A DNA stretch of 64,000 nt from the IMG/VR virus record IMGVR_UViG_3300034283_001774, positions 62,001-126,000 of that record. One strand, 5' to 3'. Origin of the DNA: a virus. Both the position numbers and the translations under genes were made by a program. Under the pieces are notes generated by a model that had not been told where the DNA came from, ran no database searches, and saw only the letters and a program-made list of their open reading frames with translations. Positions 17,616 to 27,205 of the stretch are shown here, one piece after another (the stretch's first letter is position 1; every line of letters starts with the position of its first letter).

Positions 17616-20168
17616 ATGTATCAAAACATTTTCTTTGAAAGAAATAGAAACTTAATTCATTTGTGGGATGACACTTTAGGGTATCGCACATTTCCATATA
17701 AAAAATATGCATATGTTAAAGACCCAAATGGGGAATATCAATCTATGCATGGTGACCGTTTAAGTAAAGTATTTAAATGGGAAAAGGATAGTGGTGAGGA
17801 ATTATTTGAATCAGATGTACCGGAAACCACCAGAGTATTAGTAGACCTATATGGGGATGATACTCCATCTAAAGGTCATATTGTTTTAACTTTTGACATT
17901 GAGGTAGAAATGATAACAGGACTTCCAAACATTGAAAAAGCCGAAAACGAAATTACTTCAATAGCAGCGTATGATGATGCCACAAAAGAGTATCATGTAT
18001 TCGTTGTAGATAAAAAAGGTAAGGTAAACGGTAAATCGTTTCAAAAAGATGGTAGAGATGTGCATGTTCATATCTTTGGTAGTGAGCGTGAATTGTTGAT
18101 GAAATACTTAACTTATGTTGAAAGTGTAAACGCAACGATTTGGACGGGATGGAATATTGATTTCTTTGACGTTCCATATCTTTATAATCGTATTAAGAAT
18201 GTATGTGGGGAAAATCAAGCCAATCGTTTATCTTGTATAGGTAAAACATATTGGTCACCTTATCGTAATCGTTATAGTATTGCGGGTGTGAGTATTATGG
18301 ACTATATCGGTTTGTATAAACGATACAACTTTGGTTTAGAGAGTTCATATACTCTTAATCATATCGCTATGAAAGAATTGGGTAGAGGTAAGGTTGAATA
18401 TGAGGGAAGTTTGGATGACTTATTTGAGGATGATTTAGAAAAATTTATTGAATATAACATTACTGACGTTGAGTTGGTGGTATCAATGGATACCAAACTT
18501 CAATTTATTGAATTAAGTAGAGCGATTTGTCATTCTGGATTTACACCATATGAAGATTACATTTTCTCATCAAAGTATTTGGAAGGAGCTTGTTTAGCTT
18601 ATCTTAAAAAGAAAGGATTGGTAGCACCTAATAAACCAAAGAATCACAAAGATAAACTTGCAGAACAGGCTGAAGCTGGTGAAGAAAAATTTATTGGGGC
18701 ATATGTTAAAGAACCAATTGTTGGTAAGTATGATTGGATTTATGACTTGGACTTAACATCTCTATATCCATCAATCATTATGACCTTAAATATCTCACCT
18801 GAAACAAAGGTTGGTAAGATTTCAAATTGGGATCCTGAATCTTGGGTTAGGGGTGAAGATAGACAATATACGATTGTTGGTAAAACAAAAGAGTTTACAT
18901 ATAATAGAAAAGAATTAGAAGAAGTAATTAGAGATAATCAATTAGGTGTTGCTGCAAATGGTGTGTTATATACACAAAAGAAACCTGGTTTGATTGCAGA
19001 TATTTTAGATACTTGGTTTAAACAAAGGGTTGAGTTCAGAAAGTTGGAGAAGAAGTATGGTGAGGCGGGTGATACTGAAAAATATGAATTCTATGGTAAG
19101 AGGCAGTTGGTACAAAAGATTCTTTTGAACTCAATGTATGGTGTGTTAGGACTTGTTGCATTTAGATTCTATGATATTGATAATGCAGAAGCAGTAACGA
19201 TTACCGGTCAAACTGTAATTAAGAAAACTGCCGAAATGGCAAATCTTAAATACCAAAAAGAGTTGGGTACAAAAGACGATTATAATGTTTACATTGATAC
19301 TGATTCAATTTATATGATGGCAGAACCTTTGGTTAAATTTAGGTATCCTGAATATAAAACATTTGACCAAACTAGAATGGCATCCGAAGTTAATATCGTT
19401 GCAGAAGAAACTCAAGCATTTTTAAATTCATTTTATAACTTACTAGCGGAAAGATTCTTTTGTATTCCAAAAGAGAAACACCGCTTTGAGATTAAGAAAG
19501 AGTATATCAGTAAAGCAGGATTTTGGGTAGCAAAGAAGCGATACGCACAATGGATGATTTTGAAGAATGGAATTCCTTGCGATAAATTGGATGTAAAAGG
19601 ATTGGATGTAGTACGTTCATCGTTTCCAAAAGCATTTCAGGAGTTTATGGCTAAAATGTTAAAAGACATTCTAATGGGTAAAACCAATGAAGAAATAAAT
19701 GAATCTCTTTTAGAATTTAAAAAGAGTATCTATACACTTCCGATAAATAAAATCGCAAAAGGTGGAGCTATTAAAGAATTGAGTAAATACGATAAAGGTA
19801 AGTGGAGAAAAGATAGTGGATTGGCGATTGCTAATTTTGAGAAAGGAACACCTGCACACGTTAAGGCTGGAATTGCTTATAATAGATTACTTAAATTCTT
19901 TGAATGTCCGTTTAAACATGAACCTATTAGAGATGGTGAAAAAGTTAAATGGGTATATCTTAAAAGTAATCCATTGGGAATAGATACTTTGGCATTCAAA
20001 GATTATAATGACCCAAAGGATGTATTGGATTTCATTGATAAATACATAGATAGAGATGAAATATATAAAGCAGAATTAGAAAATAAACTAAATGATTTCT
20101 TCGGTGCTCTCAAATGGGAAATGGCATCGGTAGAATCACAAAACGCAAAAAAGTTTTTTGAATTCTAA
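17616..20168 (+). CDS. 43: Replicative DNA polymerase, family B, T4 gp43-like
   Basis: 850 residues. The 3'-5' exonuclease domain shows TFDIEVE (Exo I), WTGWNIDFFDVPYL (Exo II) and YNITDVELV (Exo III). The polymerase domain shows motif A DLTSLYPSII, motif B KILLNSMYGVLG and motif C YIDTDSIY, with the two catalytic aspartates present. Length is close to T4 gp43 (898). No intein or split is seen. It is the last gene of the clamp operon. Confidence 0.96.
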   Translation: MYQNIFFERNRNLIHLWDDTLGYRTFPYKKYAYVKDPNGEYQSMHGDRLSKVFKWEKDSGEELFESDVPETTRVLVDLYGDDTPSKGHIVLTFDIEVEMITGLPNIEKAENEITSIAAYDDATKEYHVFVVDKKGKVNGKSFQKDGRDVHVHIFGSERELLMKYLTYVESVNATIWTGWNIDFFDVPYLYNRIKNVCGENQANRLSCIGKTYWSPYRNRYSIAGVSIMDYIGLYKRYNFGLESSYTLNHIAMKELGRGKVEYEGSLDDLFEDDLEKFIEYNITDVELVVSMDTKLQFIELSRAICHSGFTPYEDYIFSSKYLEGACLAYLKKKGLVAPNKPKNHKDKLAEQAEAGEEKFIGAYVKEPIVGKYDWIYDLDLTSLYPSIIMTLNISPETKVGKISNWDPESWVRGEDRQYTIVGKTKEFTYNRKELEEVIRDNQLGVAANGVLYTQKKPGLIADILDTWFKQRVEFRKLEKKYGEAGDTEKYEFYGKRQLVQKILLNSMYGVLGLVAFRFYDIDNAEAVTITGQTVIKKTAEMANLKYQKELGTKDDYNVYIDTDSIYMMAEPLVKFRYPEYKTFDQTRMASEVNIVAEETQAFLNSFYNLLAERFFCIPKEKHRFEIKKEYISKAGFWVAKKRYAQWMILKNGIPCDKLDVKGLDVVRSSFPKAFQEFMAKMLKDILMGKTNEEINESLLEFKKSIYTLPINKIAKGGAIKELSKYDKGKWRKDSGLAIANFEKGTPAHVKAGIAYNRLLKFFECPFKHEPIRDGEKVKWVYLKSNPLGIDTLAFKDYNDPKDVLDFIDKYIDRDEIYKAELENKLNDFFGALKWEMASVESQNAKKFFEF

Positions 20169-20187
20169 ACTTTTTTTCGTATATTTG
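20157..20187 (+). promoter_or_regulatory. Bacteroidetes-type promoter before the 20207 gene
   Basis: A clear TATATTTG at 20180-20187, preceded by TTTCG; the best -33 element is TTTG at 20157, inside the end of the polymerase gene, 23 nt upstream rather than 24. Confidence 0.6.
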
Positions 20188-20206
20188 TAAAACAAAATAA
20201 AATAAT

Positions 20207-20599
20207 ATGGCAAAGGCTAAAAAAACAAAAAAAGAAGAAGTAGTTGAACTAGAACCAATTGGTGAAGTTAAACTAGAACAAAAAAAATATGAAGATTGTG
20301 AATGGTGTTTCCAATTTGATGAAGATGAACCACAAGTATTTGCTTGGACTGATCCTGAAATTAGTGCAGATGAGAATCCTAAAATCATTTTTGAAATAAC
20401 TAATGGAGAAAATTCATACATTACATTTACAAATGGTAAATCGGGAAAAACATTTAAAATTTACGCTAGAGAAATTTCAGATGCAGGAAAAGAAATGAGA
20501 GAAGCTCAAAGACAGGCTTTCAAAAACTCTCAAGCTGATTTAGAAAACTTTGATAAAAACATGGAAGATTATGCAAGTGAAAATAAAGAAACTGAATAG
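20207..20599 (+). CDS. Hypothetical acidic protein, 130 aa
   Basis: A Lys/Glu-rich N-terminus (~1-30), then a compact region with CEWCFQFDEDEP and FTNGKSGKTFKIYAREI, and a helical tail. No known family recognised. It starts the operon of dUTPase and clamp loader and overlaps the dUTPase start by 29 nt. Confidence 0.75.
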   Translation: MAKAKKTKKEEVVELEPIGEVKLEQKKYEDCEWCFQFDEDEPQVFAWTDPEISADENPKIIFEITNGENSYITFTNGKSGKTFKIYAREISDAGKEMREAQRQAFKNSQADLENFDKNMEDYASENKETE

Positions 20600-21035
20600 T
20601 AACGCAGTAATTCCAACATACGCTAAAGATGGTGATGCTGGAATGGATTTAGTAGCAACTGAAATCCTTAAAGATACTCCTGAACAAATAACTTATGGAA
20701 CGGGACTGGCTATGGAAATACCTAACGGATTTGTAGGATTAGTATTTCCTCGTTCATCAATCAGAAAGACCGGTTTACAATTAAGTAATTCGGTTGGTGT
20801 GATTGATAGTGGATATAGAGGTGAGATACAGGCTACCTTTAACAAAATATTTGGTGGCGAGGGTTTTTATGATGAAACGGTAGAAACTAAAGTTCCGGTT
20901 AATGACTTTTATAAAGTAGGTGACCGTATATCACAAATTATGATTATTCCACACCCACCAATTGAGTTTAATGAAGTAGAGGAATTATCAAATACAGAAA
21001 GAGGTGAAGGTGGTTTCGGCTCAACTGGAAATTAA
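20571..21035 (+). CDS. dut: dUTPase (deoxyuridine triphosphatase)
   Basis: Hydrolyses dUTP to dUMP, keeping uracil out of phage DNA and feeding dTMP synthesis. All five trimeric dUTPase motifs are present: DAGMDL, PRSSIRKTGL, GVIDSGYRGEI, DRISQIMIIP and the C-terminal RGEGGFGSTG. I chose the ATG at 20571 (MQVKIKKL) rather than an upstream in-frame start at 20550, because the fold begins there. 154 residues, normal for the family. Confidence 0.94.
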   Translation: MQVKIKKLNSNAVIPTYAKDGDAGMDLVATEILKDTPEQITYGTGLAMEIPNGFVGLVFPRSSIRKTGLQLSNSVGVIDSGYRGEIQATFNKIFGGEGFYDETVETKVPVNDFYKVGDRISQIMIIPHPPIEFNEVEELSNTERGEGGFGSTGN

Positions 21036-21046
21036 AAAATAAAAAT

Positions 21047-21988
21047 ATGTTTGAATTTAAAGAAGAAGAACAAATAAATCATTCACTTTGGGTAGAAAAA
21101 TATCGCCCATCTAAATTGGATGATTATGTAGGTAATGAACACTTAAAAAGTAAAGTAGCAGGTTATATAGAAACCGAAGATGTACCACATCTTTTGTTCT
21201 TTGGAAAAGCCGGTACTGGTAAAACAACATTGGCAAAATTGATTATCAAATCAATTGATTGTGATTATATGATTATAAACGCATCAGATGAAAACAACGT
21301 TGAGACGGTAAGAACAAAGGTAAAGAACTTTGCATCATCTATGGGATTCAAAAAGTATAAAATTATTATACTTGATGAGTTTGATTATATGACTCCAAAC
21401 GCACAAGCGATTTTGAGGAACTTAATGGAAACATTCAGTAAACATTGCCGATTCATTTTGACTTGTAACTATGTTGAAAAAATCATTGAACCTATCCAAA
21501 GCCGTTGTCAAACTTTTCAAATAACTCCACCTACTAAAAAAGATGTAGCTATTCAGATGAGTAAGATTTTAAGAGCAGAAGATGTTCAGTTTGACCCAAA
21601 AGATTTAGTTCCTATTATTGATTCTTCTTACCCTGATATTCGTAAGATTATTAATACTTGTCAATTAAACTCTCTTAAAGGTAAATTGCAAGTAGATGTT
21701 CAAAATCTTTTAGAGAATGATTACAAAATGAAAGTTTTGGAAATTCTTAAATCAAAAGATGATAAGAGAAATAAATATATGAATGTTAGACAGGCTATTT
21801 TAGATTCAAAGGCAACTGATTTTTCTGACCTTTATACATTACTATATGATAAGGTTGATGAGTATGCGGGAGAAAATACAGCAAACGTTATTCTTGTATT
21901 AGGAGATGGCGTAGCTAAATCGGCAGTAGCAATTGATAAAGAAATTATTGCAGCGGCAACATTAATTCAAATTTTAAATTTAATATAA
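21047..21988 (+). CDS. 44: Clamp loader large subunit, T4 gp44/RFC-like AAA ATPase
   Basis: Opens the sliding clamp and loads it on primed DNA. LWVEKYRPSKLDDYVG is the RFC box II start; Walker A is GKAGTGKTTL; Walker B IIILDEFDYM; sensor 1 LTCNYV; the SRC arginine-finger motif is QSRCQTF. 313 residues against 319 in T4. Encoded upstream of gp62 with a zinc-ribbon gene between them. Confidence 0.94.
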   Translation: MFEFKEEEQINHSLWVEKYRPSKLDDYVGNEHLKSKVAGYIETEDVPHLLFFGKAGTGKTTLAKLIIKSIDCDYMIINASDENNVETVRTKVKNFASSMGFKKYKIIILDEFDYMTPNAQAILRNLMETFSKHCRFILTCNYVEKIIEPIQSRCQTFQITPPTKKDVAIQMSKILRAEDVQFDPKDLVPIIDSSYPDIRKIINTCQLNSLKGKLQVDVQNLLENDYKMKVLEILKSKDDKRNKYMNVRQAILDSKATDFSDLYTLLYDKVDEYAGENTANVILVLGDGVAKSAVAIDKEIIAAATLIQILNLI

Positions 21989-21989
21989 T

Positions 21990-22301
21990 ATGGCAAACAT
22001 TATTGGACAAGGTGAAGTTCCACAAATGCCTCAACCTAAAGTAGATATTTCACAATCGTTACCTATGGTATGTGAAAATTGTGGATATGATAAATTTATA
22101 TCAACTATAAAAGTAAGAAGATTATCAAAATTATCATTTGGTGGAGCACAGGATATGGTTATTCCATTTGATTTGGTTATATGTGGAAGTTGTGGCGAAG
22201 AATTTGAACCACTTAAACCTCTTGAATTAAGAGCATTAGAACAAAAAGATAAATTAACCGCAGCGGAAACTCGCTCATTAGATTTAGATACAAATGCCTA
22301 A
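21990..22301 (+). CDS. Small zinc-ribbon protein between the clamp-loader genes
   Basis: 103 residues with two Cys pairs, C28-x2-C31 and C65-x2-C68, predicted to bind one zinc. The rest is polar. It starts 1 nt after gp44 and overlaps gp62 by 8 nt, so it is co-expressed with the loader. It might be a loader accessory or a transcription-related ribbon; function unknown. Confidence 0.75.
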   Translation: MANIIGQGEVPQMPQPKVDISQSLPMVCENCGYDKFISTIKVRRLSKLSFGGAQDMVIPFDLVICGSCGEEFEPLKPLELRALEQKDKLTAAETRSLDLDTNA

Positions 22302-22743
22302 AGGATTATTTGACCATATCAACGCAATTACAAAAGACCAGGACCCAAAGTATTGGGATAAGCTAGATGATACTGATAAAAAGACTTGGAGTAACTGGTT
22401 AATTCTTCGCTATATGTCTATGAATCCTGATTGGATAGAGATGATAGCAGAAATACAACCCTATATTCAAGAAGCACCACCAAAAGCAGTTTATAAAGCA
22501 CTTATTGGTGTTATACCAAAGGGTAAAACTTATCTTCGTTATATGAAGGGCAAATCGGTAAAAGATTATGAACAATGGATTATTGATTTGGTAGCTAAAT
22601 GGTACGAAGTTTCTACAAAAGAAGCATCTGAATATCTTGATATATTATATGAAAGTACCACCGGTAGAGAAGAAATCAAAAGAATTGCTGAAGCATATGG
22701 TACAGAACCCAAGTTAATTACCAAGTTAAAACTCAAACTTTAA
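22294..22743 (+). CDS. 62: Clamp loader small subunit, T4 gp62-like
   Basis: 149 residues. Similarity to gp62 is weak but visible: a segment SNWLILRYMSMNPDW, then IGVIPKGKTYLRYMKG, comparable to AVPRGKRYGKW in T4, then a helical tail. T4 gp62 is 187 residues. The position in the gp44 operon supports the call. Confidence 0.75.
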   Translation: MPKGLFDHINAITKDQDPKYWDKLDDTDKKTWSNWLILRYMSMNPDWIEMIAEIQPYIQEAPPKAVYKALIGVIPKGKTYLRYMKGKSVKDYEQWIIDLVAKWYEVSTKEASEYLDILYESTTGREEIKRIAEAYGTEPKLITKLKLKL

Positions 22744-22775
22744 TTTGGTAATATCACCATTTTTTCGTATCTTTA
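22744..22775 (+). promoter_or_regulatory. Bacteroidetes-type promoter before the PD-(D/E)XK nuclease
   Basis: TTTGG at 22744-22748 and TATCTTTA at 22768-22775, 24 nt apart with TTTTTCG before the -7 element. ATG at 22790. Confidence 0.65.
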
Positions 22776-22789
22776 TATAAATAAAACAA

Positions 22790-23656
22790 ATGGCAAAAGT
22801 ATCATTTTCGCAGTACTCAATGTGGAGTAGCTGCCCTCAACAATATAAGTTAAATTACATAGATAAGTTAGGTGAAAGTTCTGGCAACATTCACACAATC
22901 TTCGGTACTGGAATGCACGAAACAATTCAACATTACCTTTCGGTTATGTATGGTGTTTCAAAAAAGCAGGCAGATGAAATTGATTTAGATAAACTTCTTT
23001 TAGAAAAAATAAAAGATGCTTTTACTAAAGAAAAAGAATCTCTTACCGAAGGTACACCTTGTACTCAAATAGAATTAGAAGAATTCTATGGAGATGGTAG
23101 AAGAATATTAACTTGGTTTAAAAAATATTGTAGTAAATTTTATTCTAAAAGTGGATATGAATTAGTTGGTATTGAAATTCCTTTAAATGCAACTATTAAA
23201 AACGGTGTACACTTTATTGGATTCATTGATATTGTATTGAGAGATTTAGCGGAAAACTCAATTATAATTGTTGACCTTAAAACTTCAACAATGGGATGGA
23301 ATCAATATCAAAAGGCTGATAAATTGAAAAACTCTCAAATTCTTTTGTATAAAAAATATTATTCAGAATTGTTTAATATTCCAATGACTAAAATCAAAGT
23401 GGAATATCAAATTATGAGAAGAAAACTTCCTGAAGATTCTGCATTTCCAATTCCTTACATATCAAAACATATTCCGCCAAATGGAACACCATCGGTAAAC
23501 AAAGTGTATGATGAATTTATGGAATTTATTAATACCGTTTTTGATGATGATGGAAATTTCAAAGATATCCCATTCCCAAAAGTACCTGGCAATAACAAAA
23601 AGAATTGTAAATGGTGCGAATTTATGAATAGAGGGATATGTGATGGTAAACCTTAA
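22790..23656 (+). CDS. PD-(D/E)XK nuclease with Cas4/AddB-like Fe-S cysteines
   Basis: 288 residues, RecB-like fold. SQYSMWSSCPQQYKLNYID opens the PDDEXK_1 domain; GFIDIVLRD and IIVDLKTS carry the catalytic Asp, Asp and Lys. One N-terminal Cys (C15) plus C273-x2-C276-x7-C284 at the C-terminus match the iron-staple pattern of Cas4 and AddB nucleases, which hold a [4Fe-4S] cluster. Probably a 5' or single-strand exonuclease in recombination or DNA processing. No cas1/cas2 nearby, so not a CRISPR adaptation gene. Confidence 0.85.
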   Translation: MAKVSFSQYSMWSSCPQQYKLNYIDKLGESSGNIHTIFGTGMHETIQHYLSVMYGVSKKQADEIDLDKLLLEKIKDAFTKEKESLTEGTPCTQIELEEFYGDGRRILTWFKKYCSKFYSKSGYELVGIEIPLNATIKNGVHFIGFIDIVLRDLAENSIIIVDLKTSTMGWNQYQKADKLKNSQILLYKKYYSELFNIPMTKIKVEYQIMRRKLPEDSAFPIPYISKHIPPNGTPSVNKVYDEFMEFINTVFDDDGNFKDIPFPKVPGNNKKNCKWCEFMNRGICDGKP

Positions 23657-23714
23657 TTTTCGTTTTTTTATTTTCTATATACTTATATATACAAATATAT
23701 AAAACGATATTACA

Positions 23715-23915
23715 ATGAATCAAGAAAACACAAAGCTAACAACTGTGAAAATCTTGAAAGATGTATATTCATCATTTAAAAAAGTATCTTTTGATTCCGA
23801 TGTTACCCTTCAAAAATTGGTAAACCGAACTGTTGAAAGATATGTTTCTGACGAAGAATTTAGAAAAGAAATGAACGAATACTTAAAACTACAAATTTCA
23901 GGTTCACAATTTTAA
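23715..23915 (+). CDS. Small ribbon-helix-helix-like protein, 66 aa
   Basis: 66 residues: a beta-like N-terminus TTVKILKDVYSSFKKVS, then a helix with LQKLVNRTVERYV. This resembles the MetJ/Arc-type or chromosome-partition-like ribbon-helix-helix domain, suggesting a DNA-binding regulator. An ATATACTTATA element lies at 23677-23687. Weak family call. Confidence 0.6.
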   Translation: MNQENTKLTTVKILKDVYSSFKKVSFDSDVTLQKLVNRTVERYVSDEEFRKEMNEYLKLQISGSQF

Positions 23916-23929
23916 TGAAAAAATAAGTT

Positions 23930-25315
23930 ATGGCAAAAAAGAAAAAAATCCTATTACTTTCGGATGATTTAAGAATGGCAAGTGGTATAGCCACAATGTC
24001 AAAAGAATTCGTATTGGGTACGATACACAAATACGATTGGTATCAAGTTGGAGCGGCAATTAACCATCCTGAACAAGGTAAGGTTTTGGATGTTAGCGAA
24101 GATATACAAAAAAATTATGGAGTAGCAGATGCTAGTTTAAAAATACTTCCTTGGAATGGGTATGGAAATGCTGATTTGTTAAGGCAGATTATTAATTCAG
24201 AAAACCCAGATGCAATCTTACACTTTACTGACCCTCGTTATTGGACATGGTTGTATGATATCGAACACGAAATCAGACAAAATATTCCAATTCTTTTCTA
24301 CGCAATTTGGGATGATTTACCAGACCCAATGTATAATAGAGATTATTATGAAAGTTGTGATTGGATTGGATGTATATCAAGACAAACATATGGTATTATA
24401 AAAAGAATTACTTCTAGAACCGATAAAGTAACATGGAGACCTCTAAAAGATTGGCAAGTAAAGTATGTACCACACGGTATTAATACTGATATCTACAAAC
24501 CAACCGAAGTACCTGCGGAATATCGTAATGAAATTTTAGGTGGTAAAGAATATGATTTTGTATTGTATTGGAGTAATAGAAATATTCGCAGAAAACAACC
24601 GGCCGATGTAATAATGGCATATAAAAGATTTTGTGAGATTATTGGTAAAGATAAAGCGGATAAATGTCTTTTATTAATGCATACACAGCCTGTTGATGAA
24701 AATGGAACTGACTTGTATGCTGTAATTGAAGAACTTACACCTGGTATTAATATCCGTTTTTCTGAAAAAAGAAGAGTTCAACAAGAATTGAATTGGAACT
24801 ATAATATAGCAGATGTAACAATCAATATTGCTAACAACGAAGGATTTGGATTAGCAACCGCAGAATCGATAATGGCTGGAACTCCAATCATTGTAAACGT
24901 AACCGGTGGATTGCAAGACCAATGTGGATTTAAAGTTGAAGGTAATGTATTGGTTGCAGATGATTATATTAAGATTGGTTCTTTACATGAATGGAGAAAA
25001 TGGGAAGGTAAAGCAGAACCTGGTCCTTGGGCGTATCCGGTATGGAGTAGAGCACAAGCATTAGCAGGTTCAGTACCAACACCGTATATTTGGGATGATA
25101 GAGTTGATATAGAAGATGTTGCACAAGCAATTGCTAAATCATACAATACACCAAAAGAAGAAAGAAAAGCAAACGCATTAATTGGTAGAGAGTTTTTTAT
25201 CAATGAAGCGGGATTAACACATATCAATATGGCCCAACAATTAATAGATGGGATTGAAGATGTGTTTGAGAATTGGAAACCAAGAAAAAGATTTGAAGTG
25301 TTCAAAATTAAATAA
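23930..25315 (+). CDS. Glycosyltransferase, GT-B fold (GT4-like)
   Basis: 461 residues. The donor-binding C-terminal half has NEGFGLATAESIMAGTPIIV, the E-x7-E type motif of GT4 enzymes, followed by a Gly-rich loop; VPHGINTDIYKP is the domain linker typical of the family. No signal or membrane segment, so it acts in the cytoplasm. It is followed 3 nt later by another GT and then by the Ser/Thr-rich fiber, which is a candidate acceptor. Acceptor not proven. Confidence 0.87.
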   Translation: MAKKKKILLLSDDLRMASGIATMSKEFVLGTIHKYDWYQVGAAINHPEQGKVLDVSEDIQKNYGVADASLKILPWNGYGNADLLRQIINSENPDAILHFTDPRYWTWLYDIEHEIRQNIPILFYAIWDDLPDPMYNRDYYESCDWIGCISRQTYGIIKRITSRTDKVTWRPLKDWQVKYVPHGINTDIYKPTEVPAEYRNEILGGKEYDFVLYWSNRNIRRKQPADVIMAYKRFCEIIGKDKADKCLLLMHTQPVDENGTDLYAVIEELTPGINIRFSEKRRVQQELNWNYNIADVTINIANNEGFGLATAESIMAGTPIIVNVTGGLQDQCGFKVEGNVLVADDYIKIGSLHEWRKWEGKAEPGPWAYPVWSRAQALAGSVPTPYIWDDRVDIEDVAQAIAKSYNTPKEERKANALIGREFFINEAGLTHINMAQQLIDGIEDVFENWKPRKRFEVFKIK

Positions 25316-25318
25316 GTT

Positions 25319-26623
25319 ATGAGTAAACCAACATTAGTATTTCAGGGACCTATTTTTACGAGAAGTGGATATGGGGACCATTGTAGAGATTTGATGAAAT
25401 CACTACGCAAAATGGATAAATATGATATTAAGATTATCCCACTTCGTTGGGGTAACACTCCACAAAATCAAGTAACTGACCAAGATGAATTTGGTAGATG
25501 GATGCTTGAAAGAGTTGTAGGAGTAGTAGAACAAAAGCCGGATGTGTTTATGCAAGTTTCGGTAGCAAATGAATTTGAACCAAAAGGGCACTATAATATT
25601 GGTATAACTGCCGGTGTTGAAACTACAATCGCTCCAAAAGATTTCATTGATGGTTCTAACAAAATGGATTTGATATTAGTACCATCTCATTTCACAAGAC
25701 AAAATTTAGGTGGAACTGTTTATCAACAAAAAAATCAACAAACTGATGAAATAGTTGGTGAAATTAGAGTTGTAAAGCCAATTGAAGTGCTTTTTGAAGG
25801 AGTTGATACCGATATATTTGAATCATCCGTACCATCTAAAACAAATACTGATATTTTAGAAAATATAAAAGAAGATTTTTGTTTTTTAGTTGTTGGACAT
25901 TGGTTGAAAGGAGACTTGGGACAAGATAGAAAAGATATTGGTATGGCAATTAAAACATTTGCAACCGTATTCCAATATACCAAAGAAAACAAACCAGCTC
26001 TTATCATAAAGACATCGCATGCCGGATTTAGTGTAATGGATAGAGAAGCTACTAGAAAGAAAATTGAAGAAGTTATAAAGAGTTTTGGTGATAAGTGTCC
26101 ACCTATTTATTTACTTCATGGTGATATGGAAGAAAGCGATATGAGTAATCTATACCATCATCCGAAGGTTAAAGCAATGGTATCATTTGCGAAGGGTGAA
26201 GGGTATGGTAGACCTATGGCTGAATTTAGTTTGACGGGTAAACCAATTATAGCTAGTGGTTGGAGTGGACATACCGATTTCTTACCAAAAGAACATGCGG
26301 TTTTATTAGAGGGTTCGTTGACAAATGTACACGATTCAGCAGCAGACCAGTTTTGTATGAAAGAAGCACAATGGTTTACGGTACACTATTCAAATGCGGC
26401 AAATAAATTATATGATGTATATAAGAACTATAACACATATAAGTCACAATCCGTTAGATTAAGAGAAAATACTCTTAAAAGTTTTACTTTAGAAAAAATG
26501 ACGGAAAGATTTGAAGAAATACTTAATACTTATGTAAAAAGAGCACCTCAAGTAGTTCCATTTAACGCACCTACAGTAAATAGTCAAAAAATTCAATTAC
26601 CAAAACTTAATAAAATAGGTTAA
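25319..26623 (+). CDS. Glycosyltransferase, GT-B fold (GT4-like)
   Basis: 434 residues. FQGPIFTRSGYGDHCRDL is a typical start; FEGVDTDIF is the interdomain linker; the donor-site motif is GEGYGRPMAEFSLTGKPII, with both conserved Glu. It shares its last base with the first base of the next gene (TAATG). It probably works with the upstream GT on the same glycan. Confidence 0.87.
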   Translation: MSKPTLVFQGPIFTRSGYGDHCRDLMKSLRKMDKYDIKIIPLRWGNTPQNQVTDQDEFGRWMLERVVGVVEQKPDVFMQVSVANEFEPKGHYNIGITAGVETTIAPKDFIDGSNKMDLILVPSHFTRQNLGGTVYQQKNQQTDEIVGEIRVVKPIEVLFEGVDTDIFESSVPSKTNTDILENIKEDFCFLVVGHWLKGDLGQDRKDIGMAIKTFATVFQYTKENKPALIIKTSHAGFSVMDREATRKKIEEVIKSFGDKCPPIYLLHGDMEESDMSNLYHHPKVKAMVSFAKGEGYGRPMAEFSLTGKPIIASGWSGHTDFLPKEHAVLLEGSLTNVHDSAADQFCMKEAQWFTVHYSNAANKLYDVYKNYNTYKSQSVRLRENTLKSFTLEKMTERFEEILNTYVKRAPQVVPFNAPTVNSQKIQLPKLNKIG

Positions 26624-27141
26624 TGCCATACGGAAACTTATATAATAGGCTGATACAAAGAGAATCCATAGTTCCTAAAACAAAACTAACTCCAAGACGA
26701 ATTTATAAAATAGTTTCGTATGAGTATGTTGGTGGAAAACTTACTTCGTTTAATGGGCCTCAAAGTGCTATTATTTTTTTAATTAGTATTACACCTGATA
26801 AAGTACTACATTGTATAAAGATAAGTGAAGCGCGACCTGAAAAATTCTTTCATTGGCTAAAGTTGAATTTAAAAAGGGGATTGAAATACGATGAAATTAA
26901 AGAAATTGCAGAAAAAAATACTTTAGATGAGTTGTTGTCACCCGATAATAAGATTGGTTCAAAAACATTTCAAGAATTAAAAAGACATGGAATATATGAA
27001 CATCAGCCTGGTACATATAGAACCTATTTACTTAATAATGTGAAATCCATAAAGGAAGTTAAGTTTATTACTGATGACTTTTTAAAGTTTCTTAAGATAC
27101 CAAAACCAAAGCAATCTCCCCCTAAACCGGAAAATCCTTAA
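26623..27141 (+). CDS. Hypothetical basic protein, 172 aa
   Basis: 172 residues, Lys-rich, with a Pro/Lys tail (KPKQSPPKPENP). The N-terminal region TPRRIYKIVSYEYVGGK may be an SH3-like fold. Not recognised. It overlaps the GT stop by one base and precedes the fiber, so it may belong to fiber modification or assembly. Confidence 0.7.
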   Translation: MPYGNLYNRLIQRESIVPKTKLTPRRIYKIVSYEYVGGKLTSFNGPQSAIIFLISITPDKVLHCIKISEARPEKFFHWLKLNLKRGLKYDEIKEIAEKNTLDELLSPDNKIGSKTFQELKRHGIYEHQPGTYRTYLLNNVKSIKEVKFITDDFLKFLKIPKPKQSPPKPENP

Positions 27142-27205
27142 AAGTGTTTATTTCTTCCATTTATTTATATTTATTTGTGTAATTACACACAAGTAGAATA
27201 AAACC

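Noticed and set aside
22790-23656. Cas4 of a CRISPR adaptation module
   Set aside because: There is no Cas1, Cas2 or CRISPR array in the window; the pattern also fits general AddB/RecB-like phage nucleases.
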